Shown here in pieces: positions 43,778-51,362 of a stretch of 62,215 bases of DNA; the stretch's first letter is position 1; each line of letters starts with the position of its first letter. The translations under genes and the position numbers were made by a program. Origin of the DNA: Flectobacillus sp. BAB-3569 (lineage in GTDB: Bacteria; Bacteroidota; Bacteroidia; Cytophagales; Spirosomataceae); assembly GCF_002270355.1 (NCBI RefSeq), contig NZ_NJFZ01000025.1, positions 1 through 62,215 of the forward strand, written 5' to 3'. The notes beneath the pieces are model-generated. The model did not search any database. It was given only the letters and a program-made list of their open reading frames with translations, and was not told the DNA's origin.

Positions 43778-43873
43778 ATCTTATCGTAAGACAATATTAC
43801 AAAAATATTATCATATTATCGGATAATCTTATTGTCTTATTATATGATAGTACGATGATAAGATACGATAACT
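43778..43873. repeat. Dispersed palindromic element near the origin
   Basis: It contains TATCTTATCGTAAGACAATATTAC, ATATTATCGGATAATCTTAT and TCTTATTATATGATAGTACG, with several overlapping inverted repeats. It shares words with the elements at 16771, 17333, 39157 and 45504. Its position ahead of the origin suggests a promoter/operator of the leftward block or a centromere-like site. Confidence 0.6.
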
Positions 43874-44087
43874 AATTATTTAGTTTTCAGCCCAACCTTT
43901 TTACCCATTAATTTGATTTCTGAAATTTTCGGTGTCCGATTCTTTTGCCGATTGAAACCTTCTTGTTTTAAAAAATTCCCTTTACCACCCTAAATGCATA
44001 GAAATCATGTTTCTTTTTGTTTCTTTCAATATTATTTGATTGTTTAGACATTTGTAAGTATTTGAAAATAAATAGCTTACAAAGACT

Positions 44088-44478
44088 ATTGCAACAAAAT
44101 GAAAGCAGTATTGCAACAAAATGAAAGATTGAATTGAAGCTATTGCAACAAAATGCAAGACGAATTGCAACAAAATGAAAGATAAATCGAATAGAATTGC
44201 AACAAAATGCAAGATGATTTTAGGCTTAAAATCAGTACTTATCCACAATTTTAAAGAGTTATCCACATTGCAATTGCTATTTAATGCGCACTAAGCAGGT
44301 AATAATGATATGATTTGTTAAAATATGATGTTTGAATTGCAACAAAATGAAAGATGCTTCCTTTTCTGACTAATACCCATCTCAAAATATGCCTATAGGC
44401 GTGTTTTAGGGCATAAAATACGACTGGTTATGTGCATGGTCTTCTCCAAAAACTGCAATAATTACAACAGAATGAAAG
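44088..44478 (+). other. Replication origin: iterons and DnaA boxes
   Basis: ATTGCAACAAAATGAAAG or its GCAAG variant starts at 44088, 44110, 44142, 44164 and 44196 (spacing 22, 32, 22, 32: two and three helical turns). A further copy is at 44336 and a degenerate copy at 44461. Two perfect DnaA boxes TTATCCACA lie at 44239-44247 and 44259-44267, 20 bp apart. This is a typical theta-type, iteron-controlled plasmid origin, directly ahead of its Rep_3-type initiator. An AT-rich stretch (44280-44330 and 44480-44525) supplies possible melting regions. Confidence 0.92.
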
Positions 44479-44530
44479 AAATTTTGTAAAAATTACTACA
44501 AATTTTTTTATCAATTGTTGTAATTAATGT

Positions 44531-45502
44531 ATGTTTGTATCAAACAAAATAATTATTGATATGGATTCGACCTTTGAACTAAAGAAAAACAATTATCAGC
44601 CTAACAGCCTAACCCTCAGCCGTCAGGAATGGGGTGTAAACGAACGTAAGATACTGGGATTACTTATTAATCAACTCGATTTTAATAGAGACTATGATCC
44701 CGAAAAAAGCCACATTTTTAAATTGCCTATTCAGGAAGTAGCCAAGTATGTCGACTATAAGTATATGAAGGCTTCATTAGACAATTTACAATCCTGTAAA
44801 ATTCAAGTATTTAATAAGGAAAAAGATACCTTTTCCAGCTTGGTGCTATTTCCAGAATACCATTATAATCGTGATAATAGTGGCAAAATAGAAATGATTG
44901 TAACAAATTCATCTTTGGTATTTTTACTCAATTTGGGTAAAGAGTACACCAAGTACAATCTTGATATTTTCTTGCAATTTCAATCTGTGTTTTCCCAGCG
45001 GATGTATGAAATTGTAATGATGGAACTAAAAAACAATCATCGAAAAAGCTTTGAATATGAGTTAGATTTTTTGCAACAGATTTTTGATACCAAGTATAAC
45101 AATTTTGCAAACTTTAAACTAAGAGTACTAGACAAAGCTCGTAATGACTTTTTTGAAAAAGCTGACCTCATATTAAATTACGAGCCAGCCAAAAAGAAGG
45201 GCAAAAAGGTCATTAGTATCAAGTTTATGATACAGACTGCCACCGACGTAAAATTTGAGGCTGTAGAGGAAGAAATGAACGACTTCCGTAAGGCTGACCC
45301 CAATCAAGTGGTATTGGTAGCTAAGGATATTATGTTACGTGAGTATAAGTTTTCTCGCGAACAGGAATTTATGATTCTTAATAGTCCCGACCTATTGACG
45401 ACATTTGTGGAGATCAATTCAAGAATCGATAACGGACTAATCAAAATCCGTAGCTCCAAAACCCACTATTTGGCTAAATCATTGGGTTTTGGCAAAAAAT
45501 AG
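44531..45502 (+). CDS. repB: Replication initiator, Rep_3 family
   Basis: 323 residues; MDSTFELKKN at 44561 is an alternative start. NSLTLSRQEWGVNERKILGLLINQL followed by SHIFKLPIQEVAKYVDY and SVFSQRMYEIVMMELKN is the paired winged-helix layout of Rep_3/RepB initiators. It should bind the iterons upstream, start replication and repress its own gene when in excess. This keeps the element as a plasmid during lysogeny. Confidence 0.92.
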   Translation: MFVSNKIIIDMDSTFELKKNNYQPNSLTLSRQEWGVNERKILGLLINQLDFNRDYDPEKSHIFKLPIQEVAKYVDYKYMKASLDNLQSCKIQVFNKEKDTFSSLVLFPEYHYNRDNSGKIEMIVTNSSLVFLLNLGKEYTKYNLDIFLQFQSVFSQRMYEIVMMELKNNHRKSFEYELDFLQQIFDTKYNNFANFKLRVLDKARNDFFEKADLILNYEPAKKKGKKVISIKFMIQTATDVKFEAVEEEMNDFRKADPNQVVLVAKDIMLREYKFSREQEFMILNSPDLLTTFVEINSRIDNGLIKIRSSKTHYLAKSLGFGKK

Positions 45503-45503
45503 T

Positions 45504-45577
45504 ATCTTATCATCATACAATATTCCAGTAATATGGTCTTATTGTATGATGGTTTTTGCTAGATTATTGTATTTTTG
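45504..45577 (+). promoter_or_regulatory. Promoter and inverted repeat before parA
   Basis: ATCATACAATA (45513 region) and TATTGTATGAT (45541 region) form an 11-bp inverted repeat around CCAGTAATATGGTC. Downstream, TATTTTTG (45570-45577) fits the TAnnTTTG box. A likely autoregulated par promoter, possibly also the centromere. Confidence 0.6.
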
Positions 45578-45599
45578 TGCAATAACTATAGATAACAAT

Positions 45600-46364
45600 A
45601 TGAAAGCAAAAATAATTACCATTACCAATAATAAAGGTGGTGTTGGTAAAACATCCTCTACGCTCAACATTGGGGCGGCGCTTACCCGAAAGGGTTACAA
45701 GGTGCTATTAATCGACCTCGATGCCCAGTGCAATCTTTCCTCCTGTTTTGGCTCACAAAATCGCCCAAAACATCATATTGGAAGCTTCATGCTCAAAGAA
45801 TCTTCACCCAACGATTGTCTTGTACAGGCTCACAATATGTCGCTGATTCCTGCTTCTGTAGAATTGCCTGAGTATGAAACCAAAATCCAAAATAAACCTC
45901 GTCGTGAAGATATTTTGGGTAATAGATTGGTTTCGTTTCATGAGCAATTTGATTTTATCCTGATAGACTGTCCTCCAAACTTGGGATTACTTACTACCAA
46001 TAGCATTTTTGCAGCTGATTATTTTATTACGCCTATGGAGGCCAGTACATTTGCCTACAATGGTATAGCTGTACTAATGGAGCAAATGAGAGAGTTTATC
46101 GATAGTGGCGCGCGAATAGAGTTTTTGGGTTTGCTGATTATCAAGTACCACGAAAACGCCAGAGGCTCACAAAAGAAATCGATTGTTTCGGCTGTACGTG
46201 AAAGTTTGGAAGAAGGAGTATTCCAGTATTATATCCGTACCGATAGCAATGTCGACAAAGCACAGCTGGACCAAAAACCAGTGTTTGAGCTCGACGATAC
46301 TTGCAATGCTGCTAAGGACTATATGAATGTAACTACTGAAATACTAGAAAGACTAAAATTATGA
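45600..46364 (+). CDS. parA: ParA-type partition ATPase
   Basis: 254 residues from MKAKIITITNNKGGVGKTSS; the frame is open 37 codons upstream but this is the conserved start. Deviant Walker A KGGVGKT (11-17), Walker A' LLIDLDAQCNLS, and Walker B DFILIDCPPNLG. Without an N-terminal HTH it is of the short (type Ib-like) class. It positions plasmid copies on the nucleoid, working with the small protein encoded next. Confidence 0.95.
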   Translation: MKAKIITITNNKGGVGKTSSTLNIGAALTRKGYKVLLIDLDAQCNLSSCFGSQNRPKHHIGSFMLKESSPNDCLVQAHNMSLIPASVELPEYETKIQNKPRREDILGNRLVSFHEQFDFILIDCPPNLGLLTTNSIFAADYFITPMEASTFAYNGIAVLMEQMREFIDSGARIEFLGLLIIKYHENARGSQKKSIVSAVRESLEEGVFQYYIRTDSNVDKAQLDQKPVFELDDTCNAAKDYMNVTTEILERLKL

Positions 46365-46609
46365 AAAAACTTGCACCAATTCCGAAATTAAGTAAGCAAC
46401 AAGAAGATACACAACCTGATGAGAAGTTTACTTATAGCAAAGAGGATGAAAAGTGGACTTTTATTATAGATGGTGAGCATGCCGACAAAATCAAAAGGAT
46501 TATGTATCATAACCATTTCAAAACGAAAACTGAAGTTTTACATTATATATTAGCCAAATACTTAGATCCACTGGATTTGCCTCCAGTACCTAAAAGAAAA
46601 GATTTCTAA
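46361..46609 (+). CDS. Small partition partner (ParB-like, possibly ribbon-helix-helix)
   Basis: 82 residues, 4-bp overlap with parA. A flexible basic/acidic N-terminus followed by EKWTFIIDGEHADKIKRIMYHNHFKTKTEVLHYILAKYL, which fits a strand-helix-helix DNA-binding fold. Short ParAs usually pair with such a protein that binds the centromere. Confidence 0.75.
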   Translation: MKKLAPIPKLSKQQEDTQPDEKFTYSKEDEKWTFIIDGEHADKIKRIMYHNHFKTKTEVLHYILAKYLDPLDLPPVPKRKDF

Positions 46610-46614
46610 AAAGC

Positions 46615-46640
46615 AAAAGCCTCCGTTTGGAGGCTTTTTT
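46615..46640. terminator. Bidirectional terminator
   Basis: AAAAGCCTCC-GTTT-GGAGGCTTTTTT, between the convergent par operon and the leftward gene at 46642. Confidence 0.9.
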
Positions 46641-46641
46641 A

Positions 46642-47013
46642 TTATGGTAAAGTTAATAAGTAATTATCATTAGTACTTTTAGTATTTGGTTTAGGTAGTA
46701 CTTTTACATTTAGAGTAATGTGATTTAAACCCATTGATATTTTGGTTATTTCTCCTTCATTTTCGTAAAATTCATCAAGTAGTGCTTCTATTGACGTTCG
46801 GAGTTTAAAATTAACCTCTTTAATAATTACTTCTGGAATACAATTTGCAACCTCGACTTTCCAATCCTTATTTGGCACAAAACCTATTTGCTGTATTGTT
46901 TTAAATACTTTTGTTGAAACATCACGAAATTCAACTTTAAGAATTTTTCCTAGATCTCCTTTATTATCTAAATCTACAAATTCAAAATTAAATCTAATTG
47001 AATAATTGCTCAT
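46642..47013 (-). CDS. Hypothetical protein
   Basis: 123 residues, MSNYSIRFNFEFVDLDNKGDLG. Beta-rich; not recognised. Confidence 0.55.
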   Translation of the reverse strand: MSNYSIRFNFEFVDLDNKGDLGKILKVEFRDVSTKVFKTIQQIGFVPNKDWKVEVANCIPEVIIKEVNFKLRTSIEALLDEFYENEGEITKISMGLNHITLNVKVLPKPNTKSTNDNYLLTLP

Positions 47014-47021
47014 AATATATA

Positions 47022-47417
47022 TTAGTTAGTGCTTGAAAATCTTACTTCAAATTGCTTACCTGCAGTGATAATCGTCGAGGCACCTATCAGCTCCATAACC
47101 AATCCTGCTGCACTGCCTACAAGCATGATTGTATAGCCGTCTTTGTTTGGCTTATCGGCATTGAGTAGCGCATTGCCAGCAATCAGTGCAGCACCCGACA
47201 CTACAGCACCACCAACCATCCACGATGCCCCACGTCTGAGGGTTACTCCTGGGTTTGTTTGGCGTAGCATCACACTTTGATTGAGCGAGTCAGCAGCTTC
47301 GTATCTTTTGATTCTGTCTAGGTTTTGTTTTTGGCGCTCCTTGAGCCAGCGCCCCACTTGGGCATGGGTAGAGTTTGATAGTATCATCAAAAATAGGAAT
47401 GTAAAAATTAGCCTCAT
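47022..47417 (-). CDS. Exported / membrane protein
   Basis: 131 residues. Signal peptide MRLIFTFLFLMILSNSTHAQ with a cleavage site near residue 19, then two further hydrophobic segments (WMVGGAVVSGAALIAGNALL and TIMLVGSAAGLVMELIGAST). Expressed from the prophage strand, a possible cell-envelope modifier. Confidence 0.6.
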   Translation of the reverse strand: MRLIFTFLFLMILSNSTHAQVGRWLKERQKQNLDRIKRYEAADSLNQSVMLRQTNPGVTLRRGASWMVGGAVVSGAALIAGNALLNADKPNKDGYTIMLVGSAAGLVMELIGASTIITAGKQFEVRFSSTN

Positions 47418-47427
47418 GGGTATATGG

Positions 47428-48126
47428 TTATTGGTTATATTTTAGTTTTGTTTCTAGGTACAAATCATTGATATGCTTAATGGCCTTCAGCTCTTTGGTA
47501 GTTATTACTTTGTCTTTGTAATACTGATCTCCAATAAAGCGAACTTTGGCATTTTTGGCATTGGACAGTTTGGTTATAATATTTTCTAATTCTGATTTGT
47601 CATCTGGGCACTGGTCAAATGTTTCCCATACATAGCCACCGTCGTTGTCGGTATTTACGTCATCAGGAATATACTCTATCAATTCGCCATCAATCTGAAA
47701 TTTGTAGGCTTTGATAAAAAGCCAGTCATCGCCAAAGTAATGTACTTTGAATCTTCGCCATACTCCAATTTTCGAAATACCAAGGTATAATGATACCTGC
47801 GACGACATTATGCCTTTTGAGCTAGTTTTGTCATATACCCAGTAGTTATTTTCCATATCGTCATACGAGGTACGGAATTCTTTCTTGATACCTACCATAA
47901 TCTTCTTGAAGATAGTCTCTTTTACCGAATCACTCAGTACTATATTGGCGGTGGTATCAATACTTGACATTGTGGTATCAATAACCATGTCGGATCCAGA
48001 AGAGATATTGTTTTGCTTCTGAATAATAAAGAAAATCAGGAAAATGCCTAATAAGGCAAACACCAAAAAAACTATTTGGGGCTGTTGGGAAGGTTTTTTA
48101 GGTTGCGGTTCTGGTGTTGCTTGCAT
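47428..48126 (-). CDS. Membrane-anchored protein
   Basis: 232 residues. A proline-rich cytoplasmic start (MQATPEPQPKKPSQQPQ), one membrane segment (IVFLVFALLGIFLIFFII, about 18-35) and an extracytoplasmic domain of about 190 residues (GIKKEFRTSYDDMENNYWVYDK). Together with the previous gene it may change the lysogen surface. Function not known. Confidence 0.6.
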   Translation of the reverse strand: MQATPEPQPKKPSQQPQIVFLVFALLGIFLIFFIIQKQNNISSGSDMVIDTTMSSIDTTANIVLSDSVKETIFKKIMVGIKKEFRTSYDDMENNYWVYDKTSSKGIMSSQVSLYLGISKIGVWRRFKVHYFGDDWLFIKAYKFQIDGELIEYIPDDVNTDNDGGYVWETFDQCPDDKSELENIITKLSNAKNAKVRFIGDQYYKDKVITTKELKAIKHINDLYLETKLKYNQ

Positions 48127-48200
48127 AGAATGAACTATTAATTTTTCAACGATAAAAGCCCCTTTTTACAGGGGCAATGCTTTGTACTGAACTATTAATT

Positions 48201-48602
48201 TTACAACTTAAGCAATTTTGCTTTTTCTATTTTAAATTCTTCATCGGTGAGAACGCCTTTTTCTTTCAACTCAAACAACTTTTCATAAGCATTAAGGCGT
48301 AGCATACTTTTTTCTAAGTCATTATCCTCATTGTTGTCTGGATATAATTTTTGAGAGCCATAAATGGGCTCCATCTCTTGGATTTGGCTTTCAGCAAGAA
48401 CGTGGTCATTGTCATAGTTTACTATGTGTTGAATTGTAACCCCTAAAACTTCACTCACTTTTGTAAGAGTATCAGCACCAGGGTTTTTGGTGTTGAATAA
48501 TTTATTAATGGTTTGTGGATTCTTTTCCATTTTTCGAGCGAATTCAGCTACTGTACCAAATTTTTGTATAGCTAATTGCTTGATAATCATACCAGTATGC
48601 AT
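48201..48602 (-). CDS. Phage repressor candidate: XRE HTH plus SHOCT-like tail
   Basis: 133 residues. N-terminal HTH (KFGTVAEFARKMEKNPQTINKLFN) followed by TLTKVSEVLGVTIQHIV, and a C-terminal SHOCT-like helix pair (AYEKLFELKEKGVLTDEEFKIEKAKLL). It is divergently transcribed from the rightward early region with a palindromic operator between, the layout of a CI-type lysogeny regulator. There is no peptidase domain, so induction would not be by RecA-stimulated self-cleavage. Confidence 0.82.
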   Translation of the reverse strand: MHTGMIIKQLAIQKFGTVAEFARKMEKNPQTINKLFNTKNPGADTLTKVSEVLGVTIQHIVNYDNDHVLAESQIQEMEPIYGSQKLYPDNNEDNDLEKSMLRLNAYEKLFELKEKGVLTDEEFKIEKAKLLKL

Positions 48603-48605
48603 AAT

Positions 48606-48672
48606 AAACCAATTTTATTATAAAATATATCCCTAAAGATTTGCAAAGTACAAACCAATTGGTTTATATTTG
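48606..48672. promoter_or_regulatory. Lysis/lysogeny control region: operator and divergent promoters
   Basis: The perfect palindrome AAACCAATTGGTTT (48652-48665) and a half-like AAACCAATTT (48606-48615). Rightward, TTTG (48640-48643) is followed after 21 bases by TATATTTG (48665-48672), a full consensus promoter whose -7 box touches the palindrome. Leftward, TTTG and TATATTTT boxes would serve the repressor. Binding at the palindrome should shut off early transcription. Confidence 0.8.
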
Positions 48673-48772
48673 TGTAAGGATTTGGATACAAAGGAACGTC
48701 TCAAATCTAAGACGCTAATATAAGATAATATGAGCGGTTCTAATTAATGATAAAAGTCATTTTTTGAGTTTT

Positions 48773-49066
48773 ATGAAAAAATATACGCTGCCCATTCGAT
48801 TTGACCTTAAAAAACCAAGTGGAGATCAAATTTCCGAAAGAGTCAATCTTATATTGGATGATGTACGAAGCAAAAGGGGTGCTAAGGTAGACTTCTTAGA
48901 AAAATATCCAGAGTATGACAATCGTCATGGGATAAATCTTTTACGAGTTGCCTTTGCCAAATGTCATAAAATGACATGCCCGATACTATGGTTGCATTTG
49001 GAGGAGTGGGTTGAGGATGTCAAAAAAGGCAACCAGATTGGTTCATTTCTAAAGGATAGGTTTTAA
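48773..49066 (+). CDS. First gene of the early region
   Basis: 97 residues from MKKYTLPIRFDLKKPSGDQ; the frame opens at 48764 with a TTG. Not recognised. As the immediate target of the repressor-controlled promoter it may be a Cro-like or antirepressor function, without sequence support. Confidence 0.55.
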   Translation: MKKYTLPIRFDLKKPSGDQISERVNLILDDVRSKRGAKVDFLEKYPEYDNRHGINLLRVAFAKCHKMTCPILWLHLEEWVEDVKKGNQIGSFLKDRF

Positions 49067-49086
49067 AATTAATATGATGTTGAAAA

Positions 49087-49386
49087 TCCCCTCCCTTTTG
49101 GGAGGGGCATTTTACTCACCTATCCGAGCGGCGACAGCTTGAAAAAACGTCTTTTTCTCATAGTTTAGTTTGTGGTTTTAGAAGAAATACCGCTCATTTT
49201 ATGGGCGGTTTATTCTAAAAATTTGAATTGAGTTGAAAAACAAAGTAATAGGTGTAGAATTAGAATCAAATACCCTCCCTCAGTAGAGGGAGGGGGATTT
49301 TGTGATACACCACAAAGATTTTTGTTATCATAATTATCTATTAGTTATTGAGTGTTCGGATTAGCCAGCCTCTTAGAGGCTGGTCA
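49087..49386. terminator. Run of four hairpins before the tRNA genes
   Basis: CCCCTCCC/GGGAGGGG (49087-49106, then T residues), CCGC/GCGG (about 49183-49208), CCCTCCCTC/GAGGGAGGG (49269-49293 with T run) and CCAGCCTC/GAGGCTGG (49367-49384). The stretch has no gene. Repeated terminators before structural RNA genes may set their expression apart from the first early gene. Confidence 0.65.
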
Positions 49387-49402
49387 ATTTAAAAAACAAT
49401 AC

Positions 49403-49475
49403 CGCAGTGTGGAGCAGATGGTAGCTCGGTGGGCTCATAACCCTCAGGTCACGGGTTCGAGTCCCGTCACTGCAA
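49403..49475 (+). tRNA. tRNA-Met(CAU), initiator-type
   Basis: A full cloverleaf is visible. Acceptor CGCAGTG/CACTGCA has a C1-A72 mismatch, D arm GAGC/GCTC, anticodon loop CTCATAA (anticodon CAT), T arm ACGGG-TTCGAGT-CCCGT, and discriminator A. The C1-A72 mismatch, the three G-C pairs above the anticodon loop (29-31/39-41) and the A11-U24 pair are the three hallmarks of bacterial initiator tRNA. CCA is not encoded (CAA follows). Confidence 0.88.
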
Positions 49476-49562
49476 CAACCGAATGTAAGTGAAAGGATAA
49501 CACATGGCAAATGTTGGCTAGTGTCTTCATGCGCATGGGGCACTGGTGTTTGTATGCCAGGG

Positions 49563-49767
49563 GAGGATTTAGCATAGTGGAAGTGCATTGTTGAGTCCTA
49601 AACTGCCGATTATACTGTATGGTACGTAGCATTTGTATAGTTGGCTCACAGGTTCGAATCCTGTATAGTTGCCTAGCAGTGACTATTTGGCATGCGGGGG
49701 AAAGCATGTAGTTTAGGGATTTTAGCAAGATAGACGTATCACCTTGGTTCGATTCCAAGAATCCTCA
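49563..49767 (+). ncRNA. Composite tRNA-like locus with inserted domain
   Basis: Outer shell: acceptor GAGGATT (49563-49569) pairs perfectly with AATCCTC (49760-49766). There is a D arm GCAT/GTGC (572-575/583-586 of this kilobase), anticodon-type stem TTGTT/AGCAA (49588-49592/49724-49728), long variable arm GATA/TATC, T arm CTTGG-TTCGATT-CCAAG, and A-CAA at the end. The anticodon loop position is replaced by about 130 bases, opened by an 11-bp helix TCCTAAACTGC/GTAGTTTAGGG and holding a second perfect T-arm-like hairpin ACAGG-TTCGAAT-CCTGT. The latter is followed by ATAGTTG, which can pair with TGACTAT just downstream (49680-49686). This could be an intron-bearing class II tRNA, a nested or permuted tRNA, or a pseudogene pair. 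Confidence 0.55.
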
Positions 49768-49785
49768 CAATTTAATTTTACACTC

Positions 49786-50091
49786 ATGGTAAATCCACGA
49801 ATCCAAGAAGCGCTCAATGCGCTCGACCAAGCCAAAGACTTGACCTATCAAAAGCATTTTGAGGCAAGTCAAAAGCTCAATTCGTTTATGCACATATGCC
49901 GAATTAATGGTCTCAATCCAATCAAAGTACTGGAGGAGCACTATACCAAGCAGCGGCATGAACCCGAAAAGTTTGTTCAGCCAGTAATTATGGGAGACAA
50001 TCCCAACACTGGAAATTACGTTTGTAAATGTGGTAAGTTGTTTTCGTCTCAAAACGCACTCAATGGACACAAAAAAGGTTGCAAATCGTAA
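49786..50091 (+). CDS. Zinc-finger protein
   Basis: 101 residues from MVNPRIQEALNALDQAKDL. The C-terminus CKCGKLFSSQNALNGHKKGC is a C2H2-like zinc finger. The N-terminal 60 residues are helical. A DNA- or RNA-binding phage protein; starts 16 bases behind the tRNA-like locus. Confidence 0.65.
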   Translation: MVNPRIQEALNALDQAKDLTYQKHFEASQKLNSFMHICRINGLNPIKVLEEHYTKQRHEPEKFVQPVIMGDNPNTGNYVCKCGKLFSSQNALNGHKKGCKS

Positions 50092-50187
50092 AAAACTAAC
50101 GTGCGTATAACATGCAACGTTAGTTGAAAAAAGCCCTCAGAATCGAGGGAATACGTAGTCGGTGGATTCAGGCAAAATCCAGCAGGG

Positions 50188-50283
50188 CAAAATATGCCTT
50201 TTTTTTCGGCCAAAATAGCGCAATTAATAGCTATTAATAGTCTATTAATAACTATCAAGCTATTATGAGCTATTAAGCTATGA
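50188..50283. promoter_or_regulatory. AGCTATTAAT-repeat region before the 50280 gene
   Basis: Reiterated TTAATAGCTATTAATAG, TCTATTAATAAC, AAGCTATTATGAGC and TATTAAGCTATG, giving several overlapping direct and inverted repeats up to the start codon. A likely autoregulatory or activator-binding region. Confidence 0.65.
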
Positions 50284-51044
50284 ATCTATCAATGGGTATA
50301 AATACCTTATTAGCTATTAATTGTGAAAATTTTTCAAAAAATTTCGAAATGCAGCATTTTACCGCACGAAAAACCTGTAACCCGTCGCCAGAGCATAGTT
50401 TGTTCAAGTATATTTTAAATTATATGCCAGGGCGACAAGACGGAACTAAAAAAATCCCAAGACTGGTGTATTCGTACGATTATGGATCCGAAAGGTTAAA
50501 GTTTATGCCAGCAGCTCACCCCAAAATCAAAAGCCAGTATGTCGCATTCATAGATTTGTTGTCGCAGGAGTTTAGTGATACCATTGTAGATTTTTTCGCT
50601 AACTGTTATCCGCTTTTGAGTCCCGAAAAAAAGGTGACACTTTTATATTCGCATGACATACAATTGCAAGATATCTACAAGATAATCAAGGGTAACAAAG
50701 CTTTAATCTCCGAAATATCGCGAGTAGCTAGAAGTGCCGAGTTTTGGTGGGATGCCGTCGAGATGCAGAAATTTGGTGAAAAAGTATCTGCAAGTATGAC
50801 ACCCAAGTTTCATCCTCAGTTACAAAAGTTCAACGGTATGAATAAATGCCTTGACTATTTCACAAGTCACTTTGCTTCTCAGGGACTTATGAGTATCGAA
50901 GTTTACGACAACAGAATGCTACGAAGCGATAATTTAATCACAAAGGTTGCTGTAAATAATTTTATGTCACAGGTGGACGACCCCAACCCACCACAACAAA
51001 TAGGGGCAATTATCAATGGCAGAGCAAATCAAACTACAGGCTAA
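50280..51044 (+). CDS. Early protein of unknown function
   Basis: 254 residues (MNLSMGINTLLAINCENFSKN). A central PRLVYSYDYGSERLKFMPAAHPKIK and a polar C-terminus with PNPPQQIGAIINGRANQTTG. It overlaps the SSB gene by 29 bp, so a role in DNA metabolism is plausible. Confidence 0.55.
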   Translation: MNLSMGINTLLAINCENFSKNFEMQHFTARKTCNPSPEHSLFKYILNYMPGRQDGTKKIPRLVYSYDYGSERLKFMPAAHPKIKSQYVAFIDLLSQEFSDTIVDFFANCYPLLSPEKKVTLLYSHDIQLQDIYKIIKGNKALISEISRVARSAEFWWDAVEMQKFGEKVSASMTPKFHPQLQKFNGMNKCLDYFTSHFASQGLMSIEVYDNRMLRSDNLITKVAVNNFMSQVDDPNPPQQIGAIINGRANQTTG

Positions 51045-51357
51045 GATTGTTACGCCACTCCGAAAAGTAACAATACATGAGTCACACCGTGCGGTTGTAT
51101 CAATCCTTAATCCTGATTATCAGGAAGGTAGCACAGAGGATAAACACAAAAAATGGTTGCCAGTATATTTTACCAAATGGGCTGGATTAAAAGATTTACT
51201 TCAAAGAGGACGAGAAGTGATTTTTGAAGGCGAATACAGATTTTAGAAGTATGGTGATATCGGGATGGTGTTTTTAGCAAAAACCGTCAAAGAAATCACC
51301 TACGACGATATAAAGCCCATCCAGCCTCAAATTGAGGCACCAGAGTTAGACTTTTAA
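51016..51357 (+). pseudogene. ssb: Single-stranded DNA-binding protein with in-frame TAG
   Basis: The OB-fold pattern is clear: VTIHESHRAVVSIL, WLPVYFTKWAGLKDLLQRGREVIFEGEYRF. Codon 77 is TAG (51244-51246). The same frame then continues with KYGDIGMVFLAKTVKEITYDD and an acidic C-terminal tip EAPELDF before TAA at 51357, so it is the proper end of an SSB. Other genes here use TAG as a normal stop, so this is either a nonsense mutation (or sequencing error) or readthrough of a single stop. If not read through, the product lacks the last OB strand and the partner-binding tail. Confidence 0.78.
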
Positions 51358-51362
51358 ACTAA

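Noticed and set aside
43982-44266. 94-residue leftward open frame
   Set aside because: It is the translation of the iterons on the other strand (repeated FILLQF/LHFVAI words), not a gene.
49444-49758. 104-residue leftward frame over the tRNA locus
   Set aside because: It contains RIRTCEPTIQ and VTGLEPVT, familiar artefact peptides from reading tRNA genes backwards.
49563-49767. tmRNA
   Set aside because: The total length of about 200 bases and the good D arm do not fit tmRNA, and no tag-encoding frame was seen.
51244-51246. Genome-wide TAG recoding
   Set aside because: Many intact genes here end with TAG (for example those ending at 17869, 18556, 29458, 31036, 36657, 45502), so TAG is a normal stop; only the SSB case is odd.
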